Counted from the stretch's first letter, positions 43,995 to 52,917 are shown. The stretch is DNA of 64,000 bases from an uncultured Flavobacteriales bacterium (GCA_946480815.1 CAMLLB010000003.1:62001-126000); one strand, 5' to 3'. Notes: generated from the letters alone by a model not told the origin. Numbers and translations: made by a program.

Positions 43995-44549
43995 TTATCT
44001 CATTCGATTCATGCGTTTTTCTCTATTTTCTTGGAGTTTAATCGCTATATAGTTTATAACAGGTTGTTCATTTAAAGCTTCCAGTTGGCTTATAAAAGCC
44101 TTGGCAATTTTGTAATCCTGGAATTCAAAAATAATTATATCCTGGTTTGTAGGGTTGTCATAAGTCAGATCATAGGTAATAGATCTGGCAATTTCTCCGG
44201 ACCTTCCATAATAGGTTGGAGTTCCAACATTGCTAAACGTATTTCTTGCATAAGCGCGTTCAACTGATATTCGTAATTCGAATTTTTCCGGATTGATCAA
44301 TTGTACCCAATTTCCCCATTTATTTCCGAACAATGACTTGTATTTTCTGTATTGATGTGTTATGGGGTTGTAGTCCAATCCTGTTTCAGTCAGACTCAGT
44401 ATCACCACAATTCCAATCAACAAGATGGCAAGTGGAAAGAGAAAGAAGAAACTAATCAAAGCTGCAATACCACAAAATACAGCAGGAAAAATATAAACAA
44501 GCGTTCGTCCTTCGTTGACGGTAATTAAAGATTTGGAAGTTTTTGTCAT
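43995..44549 (-). CDS. Hypothetical membrane protein (184 aa)
   Basis: No family was recognised. Two adjacent hydrophobic helices (residues ~17-35 and ~38-55) are followed by a soluble domain of about 125 residues with predicted beta strands (GLDYNPITHQYRKYKSLFG) and a basic end (NREKRMNRMR). The membrane hairpin near the N-terminus plus a PH-like beta domain is a common design; here PH-like is only an impression. It lies 18 bases upstream of the metallo-beta-lactamase and could share its transcript. Confidence 0.65.
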   Translation of the reverse strand: MTKTSKSLITVNEGRTLVYIFPAVFCGIAALISFFFLFPLAILLIGIVVILSLTETGLDYNPITHQYRKYKSLFGNKWGNWVQLINPEKFELRISVERAYARNTFSNVGTPTYYGRSGEIARSITYDLTYDNPTNQDIIIFEFQDYKIAKAFISQLEALNEQPVINYIAIKLQENREKRMNRMR

Positions 44550-44703
44550 TTAAGATTAAAAATTGAAGGGTGAAAATTAGTTGAAAGTTTGGTTGGTGGA
44601 ATGGAATTGGGATTTTTTTGGAAAATGAAAGTTATTTCGACTGATTTTGTAAACCATTTAGTTAATTCGTTACAAAAAATATGATGCTGAAATGCGTCTC
44701 AAA

Positions 44704-44734
44704 ACAAAAGGCCCTTCATTTTGAAGAGCCTTTG
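44704..44734 (-). terminator. Terminator after pckA
   Basis: ACAAAAGGCCCTTCA (44704-44718) pairs with TGAAGAGCCTTTGT (44721-44734) with one bulge/mismatch. On the minus strand the hairpin is followed by TTTTGTTTT. It lies about 20 bases past the pckA stop. Confidence 0.85.
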
Positions 44735-44754
44735 TACTAAATAATAAAACTAGC

Positions 44755-46365
44755 TTAAACAGTCACTTTCGGAGCTGCAGCCAGAATATCTGTTGATGTT
44801 TCTGCCGCATACTGTTCAAAGTTCTTAACGAACTGATCAGCTAAATGGTTGGCAGTTTTATCATATGCTGCTTTATCTGCCCAGGTTTCACGCGGATTTA
44901 AAATCTCACTTGGAACTTCCGGACAAGAAGTTGGGAAAGACAACTCGAATACAGGCAATGTTTCGTAAACAGTGTTATCCAGTTTCCCTGTTAACGCCGC
45001 AGTGATCATTGCACGTGTGTAAGACAATTTCATTCTGCTTCCAACACCGTAAGAACCACCTGACCAACCTGTGTTGATCAACCAAACTTTAATGTCTGTT
45101 CCCTGTAATTTCTCACCCAATAATTTTGCGTATTTCGCAGGGTGAAGTGGCAAGAACGCTTTTCCGAAACAAGCGGAGAATGTAGTTGTCGGTTCTGTAA
45201 TACCAACCTCAGTTCCTGCAACCTTTGCTGTATATCCTGACATGAAGTGGTACATCGCCTGCTCATTCGTTAAACGAGAGATCGGAGGCAATACACCGAA
45301 TGCGTCAGCAGTAAGGAAGAAAATATTTTTTGGACCTGATCCGATAGAAGGAGTCATGATATTATCAATGAAATCAATCGGGTAGGAAACACGTGTGTTT
45401 TCTGTAATAGAACCATCTGTGTAATCAGGAGTTGAAGTTCCTTCGTGGAAACCAATGTTCTCCAAAATTGCTCCAAATTTGATTGCGTCGTAAATTTGCG
45501 GTTCTTTCTCTTTGGAAAGATCGATCGTTTTTGCGTAGCAACCTCCTTCGAAGTTGAAAACAGTATTGTCTGACCAACCATGCTCATCATCACCGATCAA
45601 ACGACGGTTTGGATCAGATGATAAGGTTGTTTTTCCGGTTCCGGACAAACCAAAGAAAATAGCAGTGTCATTATTTTCTCCAACGTTTGCAGAACAGTGC
45701 ATGGAAAGTACGTTTTTCTCATGTGGCAATACGTAGTTCAACACGGAGAAAATACCTTTTTTGATCTCACCTGTGTATCCTGTACCACCAATGATGATCA
45801 TTTTACGAGTGAAATTCAAAATTGCGAAATTCGACTGGCGTGTTCCATCAATTGCCGGATCAGCTTTGAATCCCGGAGCACAAACAATGTTCCATTCAGC
45901 ATCAAAGTTTTCGATCTCTGCATCTGTCGGACGCAAAAACATGTTGTATGCAAACATATTTGACCAAGGGAATTCAGTTGTCACACGGATGTTCATTCTG
46001 AATTTGTCGTCAGCACAAGCATATGAATCACGTACATATACATCTTTACCGATCAAATAAGACTTCATGCGGTTGTATAACGCATCAAATTGTTCTGTAG
46101 AAACAGGAATGTTCACATCACCCCACCATACACTGTCCTCAGTTTTAGCGTCGCGAACAACAAAACGATCCTTCGGAGATCTACCAGTGAATTCACCTGT
46201 TTCAATCGCGATCGCTCCTGTGTCTGTTAAAACACCCTGACCACCGATAATAGTGTCTTCTACCAGTTCTGCTGGCGTTAAATTCCAAAATACGTTACCG
46301 AGATTTTCTAATCCGATAGTTGCTTTTAAATCGGCGTTTTTTCCTCGTTTACCAAATTCATTCAT
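44755..46365 (-). CDS. pckA: Phosphoenolpyruvate carboxykinase (ATP) (536 aa)
   Basis: Full-length ATP-dependent PEP carboxykinase, which converts oxaloacetate to PEP and CO2 in gluconeogenesis (or the reverse in some fermenters). Key motifs are EFTGRSPKDRF (substrate), the P-loop FFGLSGTGKTTLSSDP (about residues 235-250), IGDDEHGW (metal) and NTGWSGGSYGVGSRM. The size is usual. A single-gene transcript is likely, from a -7 box about 90 bases upstream to the hairpin downstream. Confidence 0.97.
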   Translation of the reverse strand: MNEFGKRGKNADLKATIGLENLGNVFWNLTPAELVEDTIIGGQGVLTDTGAIAIETGEFTGRSPKDRFVVRDAKTEDSVWWGDVNIPVSTEQFDALYNRMKSYLIGKDVYVRDSYACADDKFRMNIRVTTEFPWSNMFAYNMFLRPTDAEIENFDAEWNIVCAPGFKADPAIDGTRQSNFAILNFTRKMIIIGGTGYTGEIKKGIFSVLNYVLPHEKNVLSMHCSANVGENNDTAIFFGLSGTGKTTLSSDPNRRLIGDDEHGWSDNTVFNFEGGCYAKTIDLSKEKEPQIYDAIKFGAILENIGFHEGTSTPDYTDGSITENTRVSYPIDFIDNIMTPSIGSGPKNIFFLTADAFGVLPPISRLTNEQAMYHFMSGYTAKVAGTEVGITEPTTTFSACFGKAFLPLHPAKYAKLLGEKLQGTDIKVWLINTGWSGGSYGVGSRMKLSYTRAMITAALTGKLDNTVYETLPVFELSFPTSCPEVPSEILNPRETWADKAAYDKTANHLADQFVKNFEQYAAETSTDILAAAPKVTV

Positions 46366-46453
46366 AAAATGTCTTTTTGTTTTGCCCTTGAGCCTTCGCT
46401 GTCCTTGCTATGCTGAAACTTTGCGAAAGCGTTACGGCTAACTTATTTCGCTG

Positions 46454-46461
46454 CAAAAGTA
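46454..46461 (-). promoter_or_regulatory. -7 promoter box TACTTTTG for pckA
   Basis: The complement of 46454-46461 is TACTTTTG. The leader to the ATG at 46365 would be about 80 bases, long enough to carry regulation. A TTG is present upstream but at a poor distance (about 11 bases). Confidence 0.5.
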
Positions 46462-46614
46462 CATGGATTCGTCAAAAATTCACCCTTTTTTTAGTATAAA
46501 TATTAACAGAAGAAGAACAAATACTTTTGTTAAACCTGTTTAACGTGTTGATTTACTTGTTATTGCTTTGGTTTTAAGGTTAATAACTTGTTAACCCGAA
46601 ACAGAGTAATTGAT

Positions 46615-46733
46615 AATTGAAAATGTAAAAATTAAAAAGAGGAAAATTTCCTATAGCAGATCTATCTTAAACAAAATCGAGAGCAGTTTTAAATGCTATA
46701 ACTTTTCAATTGATCCATTCTCCATTTTCAATT
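46615..46733. repeat. AATTGAAAATG / CATTTTCAATT inverted repeat in a 366-bp gap
   Basis: AATTGAAAATG (46615-46625) and its exact complement CATTTTCAATT (46723-46733) bound about 100 AT-rich bases. The right arm touches the stop codon of the esterase gene. The gap 46366-46731 holds the pckA promoter region and this repeat; nothing else is recognisable. Confidence 0.75.
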
Positions 46734-47688
46734 ATTTGACAAGGTTCCAGTCTTTTGCGATCTGATAGGTGCTGAAAAAATCACCGTCTTTGGCGTGCTT
46801 GGAAAGTTCTCCTCCCTGGTTAATTGCCGGTCCCGGATCGATCATCAGGTAATGTCCCCATTTGTTGGCTTTGTAAAGAATGATGACCGGACGACCTTTT
46901 GCATCTTTATATTCGGTGCGCATGATGGTTGGAGTATTCACTCCGGCAGCAACCTGTTTCTGTGATTCAGAAGTGACTTTAAAAGCTGTTTTCCATTGCT
47001 TTACCAATACTTCCCCGTTTCCGTATTGAACAACCTTGTCATCAGTTCCGTGAATGACGATCAACTGCGGGAATTCACCTTTGTAAAGCGAATCCTGGGA
47101 GTATAAACGTTGACGCAGAATGGTGTCATTGAACATCGTTGGTTGTTTCATTTCTGAGAATGATTTCATCGGTGAATCAACCTGTTTATAAGCTGTTCCG
47201 GCTAAAACGGCACCTGATTCAATGCTGGCCGGATAACAGGCCATGTAATTTACACTCATTGCAGCACCGGCACTCACTCCATAAATAAAGATCTTCGATG
47301 TGTCAATGGAATAATGGGAAACGGTGTATCTTACCATTTCATGGATGCTTGCAATTTCTCCTTTGTCCTTCTCCTGGTCGTCTTTCAAAAACCAATTGAA
47401 GCATTTGATCATATTGTTTGCTGCTTTCTGCTCAGGGTAAAGGACAAAGAAATTCAATGAATCTGCCAATTTGTTCCAACCCGACCCAGTTGAGATTTCT
47501 GCAGCATCCTGGTTACATCCATGGAGCACGATTACCAATGGGATTTTTTTAGTTGGCTTCTTCAAAGGTTCGTGAATAAACGCGTTCAAATTTCCCGGAT
47601 TTTTGGTGATTTCCAAAGTGATATCTGTTAATTGAGCATTCCCCGAAAAAGAGAGAAGCAGTAGCGAGAGGATAAATGGTGTTTTCAA
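46732..47688 (-). CDS. Secreted PHB-depolymerase/LpqC-type esterase (318 aa)
   Basis: A signal peptide (MKTPFILSLLLLSFSGNA) precedes an alpha/beta hydrolase of the short-chain PHA depolymerase/feruloyl esterase (LpqC) group. Visible motifs are the oxyanion HGCNQD, the nucleophile GVSAGAAMS, HGTDDKVV and a histidine in GHYLMIDPG. The substrate may be an ester of plant or polyester material; there is no T9SS tail or binding domain. It overlaps the MutS-like gene by 4 bp (ATGA), the last of three overlapped genes. Confidence 0.8.
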   Translation of the reverse strand: MKTPFILSLLLLSFSGNAQLTDITLEITKNPGNLNAFIHEPLKKPTKKIPLVIVLHGCNQDAAEISTGSGWNKLADSLNFFVLYPEQKAANNMIKCFNWFLKDDQEKDKGEIASIHEMVRYTVSHYSIDTSKIFIYGVSAGAAMSVNYMACYPASIESGAVLAGTAYKQVDSPMKSFSEMKQPTMFNDTILRQRLYSQDSLYKGEFPQLIVIHGTDDKVVQYGNGEVLVKQWKTAFKVTSESQKQVAAGVNTPTIMRTEYKDAKGRPVIILYKANKWGHYLMIDPGPAINQGGELSKHAKDGDFFSTYQIAKDWNLVK

Positions 47689-49454
47689 ATTACCTGGTAT
47701 TTTTTCATGATGAATGTAGCACTTTTATTCTGACAAATTCCATCCCGAAGTTTGTAATCAAAAAATAAATCGTTGTCTTTTATTTCTACTTCGAAGCATT
47801 TGTTACTTAAATAAGCCGGATGTGATTTAGTGGTTTCGCACACTTCCAAATCGTGTGTCGCAATCATTCCGATTGCTTTCAGGCGAACCATTTGCGCTAC
47901 AATTCCGATCGTACCGTTTTGCTTGTCGTCTGAATTTGTTCCGCGCAGGATCTCGTCCAGTAAAACAAATGCCGGTCCCTGGTTCAGATTATCAATAACC
48001 AGTTTCAAGCGTTTTACTTCGGAAAAGAAATAAGAAGTGCTTTCTTCCAATGAATCGCTTAAACGCATGGAAACCAATAAGGGAATAGGATAGAACCGCG
48101 CGCTTTTGGCAGGAATGACTGAACCTGCATTCGAAAGGATTACAGCAATTCCGAGTGTTCTTAGAAAGGTACTTTTCCCCGACATATTTGACCCGGTAAG
48201 AATAACGAAACGTTCCCCGTCAAATGAAATGGAATTACACACGCGTTTGGTTTTAGAGATCAAGGGATGGCCTAATTCTTCAAAAGAAATTTGATCTGTG
48301 TCCAGGTTCGGGAAGCAGTATTCCGGATTGTTGACTTTGAAATTACTGAAAGAAAGAATACTTTCAAGTTCTGCGATCTGTTCGATCCATTGACTGATGG
48401 ATTCCCGGTGATTTTTCTTCCATTTTGCCAGTTGTCTGAAAATATGAACATGGAATTGAATAGTTCCGTTCAGCAGGAAAACAGCCATTCCGTTGTTGAC
48501 ACTATCCATATTCCCGTAAATTATGGAGGCTTCTTTTAATAGAGCACTCGCAGCCTGGTTTTTGGAATAGACCTTTGAATGAATTTCCTTGAGCCTGGTT
48601 GATTTCCATTCCCGGTTTTCAACTAACTGAAGCATTTGGCTGTAAGCCAAAAGTGCAGAGCCGATCCGCTCCGTTTTCCCGATCTCGTTTCGGATCTTTC
48701 CTGCCACGGCGCCGAACAGCAACATGTTTATTACGTACAAAATTACACCCACGTTAAACCAGTAAACTTGCCCAGTTTGCCACAATAGGATCATACTTGT
48801 TAATCCCAAAGCAGGGAAAATAAATGCCAGGATACTTGAAACGATCGAGAGCGATTGTTTGGAGTCTTGCCAATGTTCGATATATGTGCGAATTTCCTTA
48901 CTGTCTTTCCCCAGTTTTGCATACACCTGGAAAGCTTGTCGCCACTCCAGGTCTTCAGCTACTTCCGCAATTGCCTGCTGGGAATCGTGCAGTTCTTTTT
49001 GACTTTGGGTTTGAAGCAGGGAACGGGCCAGTTTTTCACTTCCGATAACGGTTGATGTCCGGTTTAAATGCTCAAACAACGAGTGCGGACCAAAGAGATC
49101 AATATCAAAGGAATAAGGATGCCTGGTGTCCAGGAATTCCTTTCCATCTTCGTAATAAGCTGCAGATTCTTTTAGAAAACGGTCCTCAGATTCGTTCAGC
49201 CATTGATAAGCAGAAGCAACCTGGAGTTTTCGTTTGACTTTAAAATGATAATTAACCAAAAAACCAAACAGGGCAAGGAAAATAATTCCGCCAATCAAAA
49301 AAAGAATCCCGTTTGGAGTTCTGGAAAAATAAAAGCACGTACCGGAAATCAGCAGGGCAATTAATCTCGACCATCCAATTAACTGAAGCTGTTTATTTAT
49401 TTGATTAACAGATTCTTTATAAGATTTGGCTCTTTCCGAATAATGAGGAATCAT
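47685..49454 (-). CDS. Membrane-anchored MutS-like ATPase (589 aa)
   Basis: The N-terminal ~75 residues contain two hydrophobic helices (LIALLISGTCFYFSR and LFLIGGIIFLALFGFL), a helical core follows, and another helix pair lies near residues 205-250. The C-terminal part is a MutS domain V ATPase: Walker A GSNMSGKST (near residue 418), SYFFSEVKRL, and Walker B/signature LLDEILRGTNSDDK. The mismatch-binding domain I and clamp of true MutS are absent. Such membrane MutS homologues are common in Bacteroidota with no assigned role; mismatch repair is unlikely. It overlaps elbB-like and esterase genes by 4 bp each. Confidence 0.8.
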   Translation of the reverse strand: MIPHYSERAKSYKESVNQINKQLQLIGWSRLIALLISGTCFYFSRTPNGILFLIGGIIFLALFGFLVNYHFKVKRKLQVASAYQWLNESEDRFLKESAAYYEDGKEFLDTRHPYSFDIDLFGPHSLFEHLNRTSTVIGSEKLARSLLQTQSQKELHDSQQAIAEVAEDLEWRQAFQVYAKLGKDSKEIRTYIEHWQDSKQSLSIVSSILAFIFPALGLTSMILLWQTGQVYWFNVGVILYVINMLLFGAVAGKIRNEIGKTERIGSALLAYSQMLQLVENREWKSTRLKEIHSKVYSKNQAASALLKEASIIYGNMDSVNNGMAVFLLNGTIQFHVHIFRQLAKWKKNHRESISQWIEQIAELESILSFSNFKVNNPEYCFPNLDTDQISFEELGHPLISKTKRVCNSISFDGERFVILTGSNMSGKSTFLRTLGIAVILSNAGSVIPAKSARFYPIPLLVSMRLSDSLEESTSYFFSEVKRLKLVIDNLNQGPAFVLLDEILRGTNSDDKQNGTIGIVAQMVRLKAIGMIATHDLEVCETTKSHPAYLSNKCFEVEIKDNDLFFDYKLRDGICQNKSATFIMKKYQVI

Positions 49455-50137
49455 AATGTGGCCATTTTTTTCAATTCATCAACAGCCTGGCGGATGTTTT
49501 TCCAGACTTCACTGATATTCGCATCCATCATATAACAAGGTGCTGTGATAATTTTATTCGTCGAATCAATATGGATTTCTCTTATGGTTTTATAAGCGGT
49601 TGTTGCACCGGTTTTTTCCAATCCCTGAGAAAATGCTTCAATGTCATAAGGAGAAGATTCTGTTGTTGTTCCCAGTGTCAACGAAGGGTGAATATCCGAA
49701 TCTTCCAATGCTTTTGCCAAAACTACCGGGCTTACGCACAATGCTGCAATCGGTTTGCCAATATTTATGAGATTGACAAGCAGCAATTTCACTTCCGGTA
49801 AAATAGTACCTTCAGGACCTTCAAATGCCCATTTGGTAAAATTCTTTGCACTACCGAATCCTCCCGGAATAATCAATCCGTCGATGTCAGCAGGTTGAAT
49901 ATCCTGGATAGGAACAATGTTTCCACGCGCAATTCGTGCAGCTTCAACAAGCATGTTCCGCGATTCATTCATCGGTTCTCCTGTAAGGTGGTTAATTACA
50001 TGAAACTGATCTGCATTCACACCGATGCAGGTGTAAGTATCTCCCGATTCGGAGACTGCGAGCATACTCAATACGGCTTCCTGGATTTCAGCTCCATCAT
50101 AGACTCCGGAGCCCGAAAGTAAAATTCCAAAATTCAT
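49451..50137 (-). CDS. elbB: ElbB-type DJ-1/PfpI family glyoxalase (228 aa)
   Basis: The protein is a DJ-1/PfpI fold with the ElbB pattern: ILLSGSGVYDGAEIQEAV at the start, LIIPGGFGSAKNF in the middle and the nucleophile-elbow cysteine in AALCVSP. ElbB in E. coli has weak glyoxalase activity and was linked historically to isoprenoid synthesis. No signal peptide. It leads a three-gene run in which each ATG overlaps the preceding stop by 4 bp, although the following products (MutS-like ATPase, secreted esterase) do not share an evident pathway. Confidence 0.88.
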   Translation of the reverse strand: MNFGILLSGSGVYDGAEIQEAVLSMLAVSESGDTYTCIGVNADQFHVINHLTGEPMNESRNMLVEAARIARGNIVPIQDIQPADIDGLIIPGGFGSAKNFTKWAFEGPEGTILPEVKLLLVNLINIGKPIAALCVSPVVLAKALEDSDIHPSLTLGTTTESSPYDIEAFSQGLEKTGATTAYKTIREIHIDSTNKIITAPCYMMDANISEVWKNIRQAVDELKKMATL

Positions 50138-50274
50138 TTTGTTCTAATATTTATGATCAATTAAAGGTTCTAAACTTTGCAGTTCAAAAGTTTCCAAACT
50201 ATTCGGAGCTTTAGCTCACAACCATACCCTGCAAAAACGCTTGGTGCACTTCGGTTCAATAATTTTTTCAATAA

Positions 50275-50306
50275 ACCTTGCGCTCCTTGTCTTCTTTGTG
50301 GTTCAA
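50275..50306. repeat. Intergenic repeat related to 14940-15098
   Basis: The complement of ACCTTGCGCTCCTTGTCTTC and TTTGTGGTTC reads GAACCACAAAGAAGACAAGG then AGCGCAAGGT, akin to the arms at 14941-14969. The rest of 50138-50370 has only the GTTCAAAAG-type simple sequence. Confidence 0.6.
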
Positions 50307-50370
50307 AAAATAAAGGTCTTATCCTGCGAAGAATACTTTTCTTCAAAAATACAATTCTCCCGCTATTCCG

Positions 50371-50378
50371 TATCTTTG
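50371..50378 (+). promoter_or_regulatory. -7 promoter box TATCTTTG directly before the DCC gene
   Basis: TATCTTTG ends 5 bases before the ATG at 50384. A start site 5-7 bases past the box would coincide with the ATG, so a leaderless mRNA is predicted. Confidence 0.55.
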
Positions 50379-50383
50379 TTTCT

Positions 50384-50788
50384 ATGGACAAACCAATAAT
50401 ATTTTACGATGGTGATTGCGGTTTTTGTAATAAGACCGTTCAATTTGTTCTAAATCATGAAAAAAACTCCGAAATTCATTTTTGTGCACTGCAAAGCGAT
50501 TTTGCAAAAGCCTTTTTTGAGAAGTTGGGGATTCACGAAATAGACCTGTCGACTTTTTACTTTTGGGATGGCAAGAAACTCCACAGCCGGTCAACTGCTG
50601 CTTTAAAGGTTTTGAGTTATTTACGCTTTCCATATACTTTGGGTAAAATCGGCTGGATTTGTCCGGGATTCATCAGAGATTATATCTATAACCAAATTGC
50701 GAAACGGAGAATGCGATTGGCACCTTCTTTTTGTGCACTTCCAACCCCGTCACAGGCTGTCCGGTTTTTGTCCCAAAAAACGATTTAA
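50384..50788 (+). CDS. DCC family thiol-disulfide oxidoreductase (DUF393, 134 aa)
   Basis: The DUF393 signature is present: FYDGDCGFCNK with Cys12 and Cys15 in a CxxC arrangement, and the later FYFWDGKKLHSRSTAALKVL that marks the family. DCC proteins have a thioredoxin-like fold; a redox role is presumed from the CxxC. The ATG at 50384 is fixed by the family start (MDKPIIFYDGD) and the -7 box just upstream; the in-frame codons before it belong to a repeat. It ends with a basic stretch (KRRMRLAPSFC). Confidence 0.88.
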   Translation: MDKPIIFYDGDCGFCNKTVQFVLNHEKNSEIHFCALQSDFAKAFFEKLGIHEIDLSTFYFWDGKKLHSRSTAALKVLSYLRFPYTLGKIGWICPGFIRDYIYNQIAKRRMRLAPSFCALPTPSQAVRFLSQKTI

Positions 50789-50885
50789 TTTTCACTTTCT
50801 ATCAGGAAGTATCAAATAAAACCAGATGTTAAAATATGAATCGTTTTTGTGTAAACTCTTGTTAATATCATTCTGAAATTAGGAG

Positions 50886-50914
50886 TTGTGAAGGAAATTC
50901 TTTCCTTATTTTTG
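50886..50914 (+). promoter_or_regulatory. Promoter TTG-N18-TATTTTTG of the five-gene operon
   Basis: TTG (50886-50888) and TATTTTTG (50907-50914) have the right 18-base spacing. The box ends 4 bases before the ATG at 50919, so transcription should begin at or inside the start codon. This predicts a leaderless operon mRNA. Confidence 0.65.
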
Positions 50915-50918
50915 TCTT

Positions 50919-51920
50919 ATGAGAATATCTGCTTCGATTTATTCGGATAAGAAACGCGAACTGTCGGAAACAATCAGGGATTTGGCCGCTCATCATGTAG
51001 ATTTATTGCATGTTGACTGTAATGATGATCCTTCCGTTTTTGAAGATATCAGCAAAATCAGGACCTGGTGTAATATTCCAATCGATTTGCATATTATAAC
51101 GAAAAATCCGTCAAGCTATTTTGACCTGCTTCGTGCAGTTCCTGTAGAATACGTGACTTTTCAACTGGAAGATCTGGAAGAGGAATTACTGATACCGTCT
51201 GATATAAAAGGGAAGAAAGGCCTGGCAATTATTACACCGACTCCCATTGAAACCTTTGACAGATACAGTAATTTCGACTTTATTTTGATCATGGCAACGA
51301 TCCCGGGGCAAAGTGGCGGTGTTTTTGATGCGGTCAATTTTAAGAAGATCCGTGATTTTCAAAAGAAATATCCATCGAAATCCGTTCATGTGGATGGCGG
51401 GGTAAACGGAGAAGTTTCCTTTATTTTAAGAAATATGGGAGTGCACACCTCCGTTTCAGGGTCTTATTTATTCAATGCGCCAAGTGTTGGTCATGCCTTG
51501 ATGGATTTGACCAAACGCAATGTGGATTCTCAATTCCTGGTCAAGGACTTCATGATCCCGTTGACAGAATCGCCTTCCATCGGTGAGAATGCTTCGGTTT
51601 CGGAAGTTTTGAACGCGATCGAAGACGGAAAGCTGGGCTTTACCTTAGTGGTGGATGAAACAGCTAATTTAAGAGGTTTGATTTCCAATGCGGATATCCG
51701 GAAGAGTTTGATCCGTACCCATGGAAACCTGAATAACGAATCTATCGCTGAAATCATGAATTCCAAACCTTTGGTTATTCAGGAAACAGCAACAGTCAAC
51801 GACTTACTACAACAAATTAAAAAATACACCTTCCCGATTCTTTATTTACCGGTTGTAGACCAAAATAATAAGGCAAAAGGGATCTTAACATTCGTAAACC
51901 TGATTAAAGGGGAAATATGA
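50919..51920 (+). CDS. Rpe-fold sugar-phosphate epimerase fused to a CBS domain pair (333 aa)
   Basis: Residues ~1-195 have the ribulose-phosphate 3-epimerase TIM-barrel plan. The four metal/catalytic residues of Rpe are retained: His31 and Asp33 (LLHVDCND), His58 (IDLHII) and Asp159 (VHVDGGV). The methionine of the HxDxM loop and the NPGFGGQ phosphate loop are changed (IPGQSGG), which suggests another substrate. Residues ~205-333 are two CBS domains (VKDFMIPLTESPSI and IAEIMNSKPLVI). CBS pairs usually bind adenine nucleotides. KdsD, the arabinose-5-phosphate isomerase, is likewise a sugar-phosphate enzyme plus CBS pair but with a SIS fold. It overlaps the DAHP-synthase gene by 4 bp. The substrate is unknown; plain Rpe function is the alternative. 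Confidence 0.75.
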   Translation: MRISASIYSDKKRELSETIRDLAAHHVDLLHVDCNDDPSVFEDISKIRTWCNIPIDLHIITKNPSSYFDLLRAVPVEYVTFQLEDLEEELLIPSDIKGKKGLAIITPTPIETFDRYSNFDFILIMATIPGQSGGVFDAVNFKKIRDFQKKYPSKSVHVDGGVNGEVSFILRNMGVHTSVSGSYLFNAPSVGHALMDLTKRNVDSQFLVKDFMIPLTESPSIGENASVSEVLNAIEDGKLGFTLVVDETANLRGLISNADIRKSLIRTHGNLNNESIAEIMNSKPLVIQETATVNDLLQQIKKYTFPILYLPVVDQNNKAKGILTFVNLIKGEI

Positions 51921-52915
51921 TCATTCATTTAAAAGATTCAGTAAGTTCAACTGATGCAGCTAAATTGGCTGCAGAAAACAAAGCCTTTCACCTGGTTTCA
52001 CAGGGTGTAAATGTCTTGGTGACCGGTTCCGGTGTGAAGGAAGTACCTGCGGCATTGGAATCAGTAACGGAGGCACATTGGGTATTTCCAAATGACATGC
52101 AATTGGCTTCACGGAATTACCGTTCCGAAACACGTGAAGTAAAAATCGGAAATGTGACTATTGGAGGAAAAACGGGGAATACACTCTTGATTTCAGGACC
52201 TTGTTCCGTTGAATCTGAAGAGCAAATCCGTCAATCTTCCGAATTATTGAAATCACTGGGATTAACGTCTCTTCGTGGTGGCTGTTATAAACCAAGAACA
52301 AGTCCGTACAGTTTCCAGGGAATGGGATTGGAAGGCTTGAAGTTGCTTGCAAAAATGCGGGAAGAATATGGTTTCACCGTTGTAACGGAAGCACGCGATG
52401 CAACACATATCGATGAGATTATTGAGCATGCTGATGTAATCCAGGTTGGAGCAAAAGCAATGTATGATCAGGGAATTTTGCGTGCCTGTGCAAAAACACA
52501 GAAAGCTGTTTTGATCAAACGCGGTTTCGGGACAACGTTGCAGGAATTTGTTCAGGCTGCTGAGTTCGTGCTTTCCGGTGGAAATGAGAACGTGGTTTTG
52601 TGTGAAAGAGGAATTCGCACGTTTGAAACTGGAACGCGCTTTACTTTGGACTTGTGTGGAGTGGAGTGGTTAAAACATTACACAAATCTACCGGTTATTT
52701 TGGATCCAAGCCACGCTATGGGTTATGCTTATGGCGTTGCCGGATTGTCAAGAGCGTGTGTGGCTTTGGGAGTTGATGGCTTATTGGTGGAAGTTCACCC
52801 TAATCCGAAAGTTGCCAAGTCAGATGCTTCTCAGCAATTGAACCATGAAGAGTTCAAACAATTGTTACAAACACTCAATCCGATCGCTTCAAGCGTTGGA
52901 TATAAACTGGTTTAG
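51917..52915 (+). CDS. aroF: Type I-beta 3-deoxy-7-phosphoheptulonate synthase with N-terminal regulatory domain (332 aa)
   Basis: The first ~68 residues form the ferredoxin-like regulatory domain seen in Thermotoga DAHP synthase. The barrel shows LISGPCSVES (metal-binding Cys), GGCYKPRTSPYSFQG (KPRTS is diagnostic of DAHP rather than Kdo8P synthases), CERGIRTFE, LDPSHAMG (metal His), LVEVHPNP (metal Glu) and KSDASQQL (metal Asp). The enzyme joins PEP and erythrose 4-phosphate, opening the shikimate pathway. No other shikimate gene is near. Neighbours on both sides are an Rpe-CBS protein (4-bp overlap) and a KdsC-like phosphatase (2-base gap), an unusual setting. Confidence 0.88.
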   Translation: MIIHLKDSVSSTDAAKLAAENKAFHLVSQGVNVLVTGSGVKEVPAALESVTEAHWVFPNDMQLASRNYRSETREVKIGNVTIGGKTGNTLLISGPCSVESEEQIRQSSELLKSLGLTSLRGGCYKPRTSPYSFQGMGLEGLKLLAKMREEYGFTVVTEARDATHIDEIIEHADVIQVGAKAMYDQGILRACAKTQKAVLIKRGFGTTLQEFVQAAEFVLSGGNENVVLCERGIRTFETGTRFTLDLCGVEWLKHYTNLPVILDPSHAMGYAYGVAGLSRACVALGVDGLLVEVHPNPKVAKSDASQQLNHEEFKQLLQTLNPIASSVGYKLV

Positions 52916-52917
52916 TC

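Noticed and set aside
50177..50383. Upstream extension of the DCC protein
   Set aside because: The added residues translate an intergenic repeat; the family start and a -7 box both place the start at 50384.
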